A stretch of DNA of 33,290 nt. It comes from an uncultured Bacteroides sp. GTDB lineage: Bacteria > Bacteroidota > Bacteroidia > Bacteroidales > Bacteroidaceae. The DNA lies in contig USPQ01000025.1 in the NCBI GenBank assembly GCA_900556625.1, positions 1-33,290 on the forward strand, written 5' to 3'. The notes under the pieces are model-generated. The model did not search any database and was not told where the DNA came from. It was given only the letters and a program-made list of their open reading frames with translations. Positions 8,814 through 15,756 of the stretch are shown here, one piece after another (positions within the stretch are counted from its first letter, which is position 1; every line of letters starts with the position of its first letter). Both the position numbers and the translations under genes were made by a program.

Positions 8814-8838
8814 ACGTTTGGTGTCTATGGAAATAGAC
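8809..8838 (+). promoter_or_regulatory. Mutually exclusive hairpins at the small ORF stop codon
   Basis: Segment CATAGAC (8809-8815) can pair with GTCTATG (8823-8829). The same middle segment can instead pair as GTCTAT with ATAGAC (8833-8838), closed by the GNRA-type loop GGAA. The TAG stop of the small ORF is in the first segment, so a ribosome at the stop would block the first hairpin and favour the second. Confidence 0.5.
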
Positions 8839-8860
8839 TCACAAAAACGATTTGGGGAAT

Positions 8861-8901
8861 AAAGGCTGTGGATTTATTATAAATTCGCAGCCTTTATTGT
8901 T
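8861..8901 (+). terminator. Strong hairpin with U-rich tail (terminator or attenuator)
   Basis: AAAGGCTG (8861-8868) pairs with CAGCCTTT (8888-8895). The stem continues through two G-U pairs into ATTTAT/ATAAAT, giving an unbroken stem of roughly 16 bp with a minimal loop, then TTTATTGTT. It lies 47 bases after the small ORF stop and would end the short transcript at about 200 nt. Confidence 0.65.
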
Positions 8902-8940
8902 GCATAATATTGATATATTCGCTTTGGAAGGGCGTGCGAA

Positions 8941-8977
8941 AGTTTATAATAAACTAGGGTGACGTTTATAATAAACG
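8941..8977. repeat. Two identical-core 15-bp palindromes, 22 bp apart
   Basis: AGTTTATAATAAACT (8941-8955) and CGTTTATAATAAACG (8963-8977) are each perfect palindromes around a single central A. The 13-bp core is identical. The outermost base pair differs (A-T in one, C-G in the other) but is complementary in both. Centres are 22 bp apart, about two helical turns, as expected for a pair of dimeric-protein operators. A related palindrome, ATTTATTATAAAT, forms the tip of the terminator hairpin at 8872-8884. Confidence 0.6.
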
Positions 8978-9129
8978 ATTCATTTATTTATTAGAAAAGG
9001 TTTAATCGATTATGAATAAAGAGTAAACACTTTTTGATTTATTTGAAACGCATTCATTGAAATGTTTTAATTTCAACTATTAATATGATAAACTATAATA
9101 ACATATTCCGACTTTATATTTTTGAACAA

Positions 9130-9157
9130 AAAAGAAGAGGCTTATCTTCTTTTCTCG
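9130..9157 (+). terminator. Hairpin with T-rich tail upstream of glyS
   Basis: AAAAGAAGA (9130-9138) pairs with TCTTCTTTT (9145-9153) around a 6-base loop. The flanking A and T runs would let it work in either direction. It would insulate glyS from the short upstream transcript. I see no gene between 8902 and 9129 other than the palindromes noted separately. Confidence 0.5.
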
Positions 9158-9214
9158 TTTCCCGTTTCGGCGAAGAAGTTCAGGAATAAGATAAATTAAT
9201 ACCCTACCTGTCTT

Positions 9215-9240
9215 ATTTATGAGATAAATCCCTATCTTTG
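9215..9240 (+). promoter_or_regulatory. glyS promoter with overlapping palindrome
   Basis: TATCTTTG (9233-9240) is a full -7 match and lies 52 bases before the glyS ATG. The -33 position has only a poor match. Immediately upstream, ATTTAT-gag-ATAAAT (9215-9229) is a perfect short palindrome placed between the -33 and -7 positions, where a repressor would block transcription (inference). Confidence 0.6.
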
Positions 9241-9292
9241 TGGCACTTTTTACGAAAAAAGCAAATTCAAATTAATAGATATAGAAAAGAAA

Positions 9293-10834
9293 ATGGCACA
9301 AGAAGACGTTTTTAAGAAACTAGTATCGCACTGTAAAGAGTACGGTTTCGTATTTCCTTCAAGCGATATCTACGACGGACTGGGCGCTGTGTATGACTAC
9401 GGTCAAATGGGCGTTGAATTGAAGAATAATATCAAGAAATACTGGTGGGACAGCATGGTGCTGTTGCACGAAAACATTGTCGGGATCGACTCTGCCATAT
9501 TTATGCATCCTACTATCTGGAAGGCTTCCGGACACGTTGACGCATTCAATGACCCATTGATTGACAACAAAGATTCCAAGAAACGCTATCGTGCCGACGT
9601 ACTGATTGAAGATCAGTTGGCTAAATATGACGATAAAATCAATAAGGAAGTAGCGAAAGCTGCCAAAAGATTCGGAGAAAGCTTTGATGAGGCTCAATTC
9701 CGTTCTACCAACGGACGTGTGTTGGAACATCAGGCAAAACGTGATGCTCTTCATACCCGTTTCGCAAAAGCACTGAACGACAATAATCTGGAGGAACTTC
9801 GTCAGATTATTATTGATGAAGAAATCGTATGCCCGATTTCAGGAACTAAGAACTGGACAGAGGTTCGTCAATTCAATCTGATGTTCTCTACCGAAATGGG
9901 TTCTACTGCCGACGGTTCTATGAAGATTTACCTTCGTCCGGAAACGGCACAAGGTATTTTCGTAAACTATCTGAATGTGCAGAAAACAGGTCGTATGAAA
10001 GTTCCTTTCGGTATTGCACAGATCGGTAAGGCTTTCCGTAACGAGATCGTTGCCCGTCAGTTCATCTTCCGTATGCGTGAGTTCGAACAAATGGAAATGC
10101 AGTTCTTCGTAAAACCGGGAACAGAACTTGACTGGTTCAAGAAATGGAAAGAAATCCGTCTGAAATGGCATAAGGCGCTGGGCTTCGGCGATGCAAGCTA
10201 TCGTTATCATGATCACGATAAATTGGCGCATTATGCAAATGCTGCAACTGACATCGAATTCCTGATGCCGTTTGGCTTCAAAGAGGTAGAAGGTATCCAC
10301 TCCCGTACCAACTTCGACTTGTCACAACATGAGAAGTTCTCCGGAAAGAGCATTAAATACTTCGACCCAGAACTGAACGAATCATATACTCCGTATGTAA
10401 TTGAAACTTCTATCGGTGTAGACCGTATGTTCCTTAGCATTATGAGCGCCGCTTATTGCGAAGAACAACTGGAAAATGGTGAAAGCCGTGTTGTTTTGAA
10501 ATTGCCTGCTGCTTTGGCTCCGGTGAAACTGGCGGTTATGCCGTTGGTGAAGAAAGACGGTCTGCCTGAAAAAGCGCGTGAAATCATCGATGACCTGAAG
10601 TTCCATTTCCATTGCCAATATGACGAAAAAGATAGCATCGGCAAGCGTTACCGCCGTCAGGATGCAATCGGTACCCCGTACTGTGTAACAGTCGATCATC
10701 AGACATTGGAAGATAACTGTGTGACATTGCGTAACCGCGATACCATGCAGCAAGAACGTGTGGCTATCTCTGAACTGAATAATATCATTGCAGACAGAGT
10801 AAGTATCACTTCTCTATTGAAAACTTTACAATAA
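9293..10834 (+). CDS. glyS: Glycyl-tRNA synthetase, single-chain dimeric type
   Basis: A 513-residue class II aminoacyl-tRNA synthetase that charges tRNA-Gly with glycine in the cytoplasm. It is the alpha2 (eukaryote/archaeal-like) type rather than the separate alpha and beta chains of E. coli. Visible family motifs are the N-terminal CKEYGFVFPSSDIYDGLGAV, FNLMFSTEMGS with YLRPETAQGIFVNYLN, the motif 2 region GIAQIGKAFRNEI and the motif 3 region YVIETSIGVDRMFL. The C-terminal anticodon-binding domain begins near LPAALAPVKLAVMPL. The length is slightly short for the family because the usual insertion is reduced. The FKBP lipoprotein gene follows after 11 bases and is probably co-transcribed. 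Confidence 0.97.
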   Translation: MAQEDVFKKLVSHCKEYGFVFPSSDIYDGLGAVYDYGQMGVELKNNIKKYWWDSMVLLHENIVGIDSAIFMHPTIWKASGHVDAFNDPLIDNKDSKKRYRADVLIEDQLAKYDDKINKEVAKAAKRFGESFDEAQFRSTNGRVLEHQAKRDALHTRFAKALNDNNLEELRQIIIDEEIVCPISGTKNWTEVRQFNLMFSTEMGSTADGSMKIYLRPETAQGIFVNYLNVQKTGRMKVPFGIAQIGKAFRNEIVARQFIFRMREFEQMEMQFFVKPGTELDWFKKWKEIRLKWHKALGFGDASYRYHDHDKLAHYANAATDIEFLMPFGFKEVEGIHSRTNFDLSQHEKFSGKSIKYFDPELNESYTPYVIETSIGVDRMFLSIMSAAYCEEQLENGESRVVLKLPAALAPVKLAVMPLVKKDGLPEKAREIIDDLKFHFHCQYDEKDSIGKRYRRQDAIGTPYCVTVDHQTLEDNCVTLRNRDTMQQERVAISELNNIIADRVSITSLLKTLQ

Positions 10835-10845
10835 ACCTTTGACGA

Positions 10846-11415
10846 ATGAGTAAAAAGATCTATTTATTTTCTTTAGTATTGCTGGCTCTGACGTTTACTG
10901 CTTGTAGTGAAACAGAGGAGGCGGGTCGCTATGATAATTGGCAGGCACGTAGTGAGGCATTCATTGATTCTATTGCAAATGTATATAACAGCGCCGAGAA
11001 TAAGGCTTTGCCGGATAACGACCCGGAAAAACTTCATGCTTACAAAGATCCGACTAATAATCAAATGTTGTACGTTAAGAAGATTAGTAAGGATGAAAAT
11101 AGCAGTCAGAAAAAACCACTATATACTTCTACGGTAAGTGCATATTATCGTATGACTTATTTTAACGGAGATGTGGTGCAGCAGAACTTTAATGGGATTA
11201 AACCTAGCAACTACGATTCACCATCCAAATTTTCTTTGGACGGGGTAATTACAGGTTGGTCATATACATTGATGCATATGACAGAAGGTGAATTATGGAC
11301 TTTGTATATTCCTTATCAGAGTGGATATGGCTCCGGTACTAGCGAAGACGGTTCTTTACAACCTTATTCGGCATTGGTCTATAACGTAAAGTTAGATAAG
11401 ATTGTAGAATTATAA
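10846..11415 (+). CDS. FKBP-type peptidyl-prolyl isomerase lipoprotein
   Basis: A 189-residue lipoprotein. The signal peptide ends in the lipobox FTAC (Cys about 20), followed by the acidic SETEEAG, compatible with surface or outer-membrane placement. The C-terminal ~90 residues match the FKBP fold: SAYYRMTYFNGDVV, the helix/strand GVITGWSYTLMHMTEGELW, and YIPYQSGYGSG with SALVYNVKLDKI as the last strand. It would assist folding of exported proteins by proline isomerisation. Some Bacteroides members may lack activity, and the active-site residues cannot be judged fully by eye. It is the second gene of the glyS unit. Confidence 0.88.
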   Translation: MSKKIYLFSLVLLALTFTACSETEEAGRYDNWQARSEAFIDSIANVYNSAENKALPDNDPEKLHAYKDPTNNQMLYVKKISKDENSSQKKPLYTSTVSAYYRMTYFNGDVVQQNFNGIKPSNYDSPSKFSLDGVITGWSYTLMHMTEGELWTLYIPYQSGYGSGTSEDGSLQPYSALVYNVKLDKIVEL

Positions 11416-11458
11416 TCTTATATAGTATAATAAAGATAAACAGGTGTTGCGTCTATTA

Positions 11459-11506
11459 TGAAGTGCACCCCAAAAGTTTTTTGTCTAACTTTTGGGGTGC
11501 ACTTCA
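11459..11506. repeat. 48-bp perfect hairpin with IS3-like ends between convergent genes
   Basis: TGAAGTGCACCCCAAAAGTT (11459-11478) is repeated exactly in inverted orientation at 11487-11506, around the 8-base loop TTTTGTCT. The 20-bp stem has no mismatch. The ends (TG...CA, with a CCCCAAAAGTT core) resemble the terminal repeats of IS3-family (IS150-type) elements as I remember them. The hairpin sits between the stops of the FKBP gene and murQ, where it could also act as a two-way terminator. Confidence 0.7.
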
Positions 11507-11595
11507 CTTTTCGGACCCCCTCTTTCTTCATCAATTTACAAAACAGAGAGCATGATACAGTTTATTCCTGTCCCTCTCCTAAAATTCGGTATAGG

Positions 11596-12426
11596 TTAAT
11601 TAGACTTTGTATTTCGGTGAAATGATTGGCTGTTTGCGTCAATTACTTTCTTTACCGAACCATGAAGCAATAATAACTTTTGGGCATGATCGTGGTCTAA
11701 TCCTAATTCCTCCATAATCATCCGTGTTCCTCTTTCCACTAACTTTTGATTGCTCAATTGCATGTTCACCATTTTGTTTCCTTTCACCCGTCCGAGTTGG
11801 ATCATCACAGAAGTGCTGATCATGTTTAGAATCATTTTTTGCCCGGTGCCGGATTTCATTCGGGAACTGCCTGTGACATATTCCGGTCCGACGATCATTT
11901 CAATGGCAACATCCGCTTCTGCTGCCATAGGAGAATCGGGATTACTAGTGATGCAACCAGTCAGGATCCCCTGTTTGCGTGCTTCGTGTAAAGCTCCTAT
12001 TACATAAGGAGTAGTGCCGGAAGCGGCAATGCCGATAACGGTATCCTTATTGTTGATGTGATGTTCGGTCAGTTCTTCCCAACCACGGTTTGTGTCATCT
12101 TCGGCGCCCTCTACGGGATTGCGCAAGGCCGTATCACCTCCTGCTATCAGTCCGATAATCCAATTGGGAGACATTCCGAAGGTAGGGGGAACCTCCGAAG
12201 CGTCCAATACTCCTAAACGGCCGCTTGTCCCTGCCCCCATATAGAAGATACGTCCGCCTTGTCTCATGCGGGGGACAATCAGGTTGACAAGGTACTCAAT
12301 CTGCGGAATTGCTTTCTGTACGGCTGATGCTACCTTTTGATCTTCACGATTGATGTCTTCCAGTATTTCCCGTACGGATTTCTTTTCCAGGTGATCGTAA
12401 AGCGATGGTTGTTCGGTTATCTGCAT
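11596..12426 (-). CDS. murQ: N-acetylmuramic acid 6-phosphate etherase
   Basis: A 276-residue cytoplasmic SIS-domain enzyme that removes the lactyl ether from MurNAc-6-phosphate to give GlcNAc-6-phosphate and D-lactate, a key step of peptidoglycan salvage. The SIS phosphosugar-binding loop MGAGTSGRLGVLDASEVPPT is complete and holds the Glu of DASE that is catalytic in the family. VTGSSRMKSGTGQKMILNM is the second conserved block. The protein is slightly shorter than E. coli MurQ at the C-terminus. It is the last gene of the eight-gene minus-strand run and follows the kinase gene by 41 bases. The kinase upstream supplies its substrate. Confidence 0.96.
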   Translation of the reverse strand: MQITEQPSLYDHLEKKSVREILEDINREDQKVASAVQKAIPQIEYLVNLIVPRMRQGGRIFYMGAGTSGRLGVLDASEVPPTFGMSPNWIIGLIAGGDTALRNPVEGAEDDTNRGWEELTEHHINNKDTVIGIAASGTTPYVIGALHEARKQGILTGCITSNPDSPMAAEADVAIEMIVGPEYVTGSSRMKSGTGQKMILNMISTSVMIQLGRVKGNKMVNMQLSNQKLVERGTRMIMEELGLDHDHAQKLLLLHGSVKKVIDANSQSFHRNTKSN

Positions 12427-12467
12427 AATACAAATTACTGTTTACCAATTAATTGTAGATAGAGAAA

Positions 12468-13304
12468 TTATTTTTGATGATATTGGATTAATCCTTCCAT
12501 TGGACTTTGGAGGATTTTACCGACTTGAATCCCTGTTTGCTGTGCTGCCTCTTGTAATATATCCTTATAACAATGTGCAACAGAACCGATGAAATGTGCC
12601 GGATATTGCTTATAATCATATTGCATTACATTTCTGCGAAGGAAAGCAATGAAGCTATTGAGCACGAGTGTGCGGATAGCAGGTTCGTCCAGGTGTTGAG
12701 CCAGGAAAGGAGAGAGGCTTGCCAAAAAACGGTTCGGGAAAGGCTGGCGATAAACCCGGTCGATGATTTCGGGGACTGTCAGGTCGAATTGCTTTAAAAA
12801 AGCCTCTTTTATGGTTGACGGAAGCTGGTTTTTCAGTACATCGCCTACCAGCAGTTTACCTAATACTGCGCCGCTTCCTTCGTCACCCAGAATAAATCCA
12901 AGAGGTGAAATGTTACTTATAATCTCTTCGCCATTGTAAAAGCAGGAGTTGGAACCCGTGCCGAGGATACAGGCAATGCCTGCTTCGTGTCCACATAGTC
13001 CGCGGGCGGCGGCAAGCATATCCGAATTGGCTTTTATATTTCCTATGACGGGCAGGCTGTCGGCAATTGCCCGTCGGAGGACGGGAGCTTTTTCGGGCGT
13101 ACATCCTGCACCGTAGAAATAAACGGAGTTTATCGTCCCTTCCGGTAACTGTGGCAGGAGAGAGGCAGTTAACTCTTGTTGGATTTCCTCTTCCGATTGG
13201 AAGAAAGGGTTTATCCCTTTCGTTCCAATTCGTTTAATCAGGGTGCCGTTGAATACGATGCACCAATCGGTTTTGGTAGAACCGCTATCTGCAATAAGTA
13301 TCAT
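12468..13304 (-). CDS. murK: BadF/BadG-type amino-sugar kinase (MurNAc/GlcNAc kinase)
   Basis: A 278-residue ASKHA-fold kinase. The N-terminus ILIADSGSTKTDWCIVFNG is the phosphate-1 motif, ILGTGSNSCFYNG the phosphate-2 motif and GFILGDEGSGAVLGK the next conserved block. Members in this context phosphorylate MurNAc and/or GlcNAc at O-6 in the cytoplasm. Placement directly before murQ makes MurNAc the likely substrate, as described for MurK in Tannerella; the family alone does not decide between MurNAc and GlcNAc. The start overlaps the stop of the acetyltransferase gene by four bases (ATGA), which indicates translational coupling. Confidence 0.88.
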   Translation of the reverse strand: MILIADSGSTKTDWCIVFNGTLIKRIGTKGINPFFQSEEEIQQELTASLLPQLPEGTINSVYFYGAGCTPEKAPVLRRAIADSLPVIGNIKANSDMLAAARGLCGHEAGIACILGTGSNSCFYNGEEIISNISPLGFILGDEGSGAVLGKLLVGDVLKNQLPSTIKEAFLKQFDLTVPEIIDRVYRQPFPNRFLASLSPFLAQHLDEPAIRTLVLNSFIAFLRRNVMQYDYKQYPAHFIGSVAHCYKDILQEAAQQTGIQVGKILQSPMEGLIQYHQK

Positions 13305-14416
13305 ATCTTAATGTATATTTTCTTTTTATATAATATATAGCCTATTGCCCAGTTGAGAAGGACAAATAGAATGGCATAAGCAAGGGAACCGCTTTCATTA
13401 CCGAAAACGGGCTGAAGGACACCGGCATAAAAGACTTGCTGCAAGGAAGTGTTTTCTCCCTGATATGTGACGGTAATGACACCTAGCAGGATAGCGAGAA
13501 CATCTGCCAGTACATAGATAAAGAGCGGATTTACTCCGAAGGATTCGAAGAAACGGCTCCATTTCTTGTATCCTTTTATGTCGATAATCCAGACGAGTAA
13601 AGCCAGAAAACTGGAACCTAATCCGCAAGTGACCAGAACAAAAGTCGGCGACCATATCTTTTTGTTGAACGGACATCCATAGCTAAGCAGGAAACCTGCG
13701 AAAGTGAGAATCGTACCGATAAGAAAGAGACGTTCCAATTTTTCGCGGATATCTTTCACTTCCATTAGTAGTTTGCCGACACAAAAGCCTATCAGTACGT
13801 GTGCAATAGAAGGGATAGTGCTTAGAAGTCCTTCCGGGTCGATGTGATTGTCCTGATACATGTGTGCATCTCCCAGGATGCTACGGTCTACAATGGAAAG
13901 AATGTTCGTTTCGTTGTAGGCAAAGCCGTTGCCGGTGATGAGGAGTATGAAGTAACCCACTAATAAGGCGACGATCAGATAAGGGATATACTTGTGTTTA
14001 ATAAGCAAGGCAATTAATGCGGATGCTCCGTAGCAAAGGGCAAGCCGTTGCATCACTCCCAGAACCCGGATTTGGGCAAAGGGAAGCGGGTCGTGATAGT
14101 AGCAAAGCAAGGCAAACCAGTTGATGGCTATCCCGATAAGGAAAATGACAATCGTTCTTTTGATAATTTTCAGGGCAGCGGGGGTACTGAACGTGAAGTT
14201 ATACTTTCTGAGTGAAATGTAAGTAGAGATTCCCATGATAAACATAAAGAAAGGAAAAATCAGGTCTGTGGGGGTGAGACCGTTCCATTGAGCATGTTTA
14301 AGAGGGAAATATACATATCCCCATGAACCCGGATTATTCACCAGAATCATTCCTGCGATAGTAATGCCTCGCATTACATCAAGTGCCAACAGACGTTTGT
14401 TACTTGTTACATTCAT
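13301..14416 (-). CDS. HGSNAT-like transmembrane amino-sugar N-acetyltransferase (DUF5009-like)
   Basis: A 371-residue membrane protein with about ten hydrophobic segments. The N-terminal region LDVMRGITIAGMILVNNPG followed by KHAQWNGLTPTDLIFPFF closely follows the first helices of heparan-alpha-glucosaminide N-acetyltransferase, in which a His at this position (here about residue 41) carries the acetyl group across the membrane. This family moves acetyl from cytoplasmic acetyl-CoA to the amino group of glucosamine on the other side. Within a salvage operon it could re-acetylate de-N-acetylated wall sugars before import or phosphorylation (inference). It lies 41 bases after the permease gene and overlaps the kinase gene. 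Confidence 0.82.
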   Translation of the reverse strand: MNVTSNKRLLALDVMRGITIAGMILVNNPGSWGYVYFPLKHAQWNGLTPTDLIFPFFMFIMGISTYISLRKYNFTFSTPAALKIIKRTIVIFLIGIAINWFALLCYYHDPLPFAQIRVLGVMQRLALCYGASALIALLIKHKYIPYLIVALLVGYFILLITGNGFAYNETNILSIVDRSILGDAHMYQDNHIDPEGLLSTIPSIAHVLIGFCVGKLLMEVKDIREKLERLFLIGTILTFAGFLLSYGCPFNKKIWSPTFVLVTCGLGSSFLALLVWIIDIKGYKKWSRFFESFGVNPLFIYVLADVLAILLGVITVTYQGENTSLQQVFYAGVLQPVFGNESGSLAYAILFVLLNWAIGYILYKKKIYIKI

Positions 14417-14457
14417 GACTGTTACTTGTTAATGTGTTAAGTTATTAAGTAAATTGT

Positions 14458-15750
14458 TTATTGTTTCTTACCGAAAGAATCATCCAGCCGATTGCGAATC
14501 ATCAATGAGGCTATAATGCCGGGTATGGTGCAAATACAGACCCAGATAAAGAAACTGGTATATCCGATGTGTTCCTGTATCCAGCCTGCGGGCATTCCCG
14601 GAATCATCATGCCCAATGCCATAAATCCGGTTCCGATAGCATAATGAGCAGTCTTGTGCTCGCCTTCCGCAATATAAATCAGATAAAGCATATAGGCAGT
14701 GAAACCAAAACCGTAGCCTAGCTGCTCAATGGCGACACAAATAGATATTAGAATGAGGTTATCTGGGGTTGCTGCTGCCAACCAGATATATAACAGGTCG
14801 GGGAGATTAATCGCTAATGCCATGGGTAATATCCATTTTTTGAATCCGTCTTGGGAAACGAGCAAACCGCTGATGATTCCACCGAATAAGAGAGCTGCAA
14901 CGCCTATGGTGCCATAAATCATTCCGACTGTTGTTGTAGATAGAGCCAATCCTCCTTTTTCGATACTATCCAGAAGGAAAGGTGAGGCGATTTTGGCTAA
15001 TTGAGATTCGCCCAGTCGGTAGGTGAGCAGGAAAAAGAACATAAGACCTATATGTTTCTTCTGGAAAAAAGAGACAAAAGTTTTAAAGAAGTCTTCTAGC
15101 AGTTTGCTGGGTGTCAGGCCTTCCCGTTTGACGTCGGAATCGGGATAAGGGAGCATGAAACGATGATAGATAGTGAGTGCCAAAAATAGTCCTGCCATAA
15201 GATAGAAAGTAATGCTCCATGCCAGAGGTACATTATTTTGTAATGTTTCCAGCCAACCCGCCAACATCACAAGAACTCCTTGACCGAAAATACTGGCAAA
15301 CCGGTAGAACGTATTCCGAAGACCTACAAAGAAGGATTGTTCCTTGTTATTGAGTCCGAGCATATAAAAACCGTCTGCTGCAATGTCATGAGTGGCGGAA
15401 CTGAATGCCAGCAGCCAGAAAAAAGCCAGGGTGAATTGTACGTAGTGTGTTGTCGGGATGAAAAAGGCAATACCGGCAAATCCGGCTGAGATAAATCCTT
15501 GCATGGTAATAATCCAGGCTCGTTTCGTTTTAATCAGATCAACGAACGGGCTCCATAAGGGCTTGATAGTCCACGGCAGGTAAAGCCAGGAGGTGTAAAG
15601 AGCTATTTCTGTATTCGATAACCCCAGACGTTTATACATGATGACAGCGATTGTCATTACTGCTACATAGGGAAGTCCTTCTGCAAAGTAGAGGGTTGGA
15701 ATCCAGCTCCAAGGGTCTCTTTTCAGGGTTGGCGTTGTCATGGTATTCAT
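14458..15750 (-). CDS. MFS permease, AmpG/MurT-like (MurNAc or muropeptide importer)
   Basis: A 430-residue major facilitator with about twelve membrane segments. PWSWIPTLYFAEGLPYV, LPWTIKPLWSPFVDL and SSATHDIAADGFYML are hallmarks of the AmpG branch, which imports anhydro-muropeptides or, in Tannerella, free MurNAc across the inner membrane. Position immediately before the acetyltransferase, kinase and MurQ supports MurNAc or a closely related wall sugar as substrate. A second Met at residue 4 is an alternative start. The gene follows the SpoIID-like gene by 6 bases. Confidence 0.88.
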   Translation of the reverse strand: MNTMTTPTLKRDPWSWIPTLYFAEGLPYVAVMTIAVIMYKRLGLSNTEIALYTSWLYLPWTIKPLWSPFVDLIKTKRAWIITMQGFISAGFAGIAFFIPTTHYVQFTLAFFWLLAFSSATHDIAADGFYMLGLNNKEQSFFVGLRNTFYRFASIFGQGVLVMLAGWLETLQNNVPLAWSITFYLMAGLFLALTIYHRFMLPYPDSDVKREGLTPSKLLEDFFKTFVSFFQKKHIGLMFFFLLTYRLGESQLAKIASPFLLDSIEKGGLALSTTTVGMIYGTIGVAALLFGGIISGLLVSQDGFKKWILPMALAINLPDLLYIWLAAATPDNLILISICVAIEQLGYGFGFTAYMLYLIYIAEGEHKTAHYAIGTGFMALGMMIPGMPAGWIQEHIGYTSFFIWVCICTIPGIIASLMIRNRLDDSFGKKQ

Positions 15751-15756
15751 TGGGTT

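Noticed and set aside
9839..10300. Minus-strand 153-codon frame opposite glyS
   Set aside because: Antisense shadow of a certain glyS coding region, no promoter or start context.
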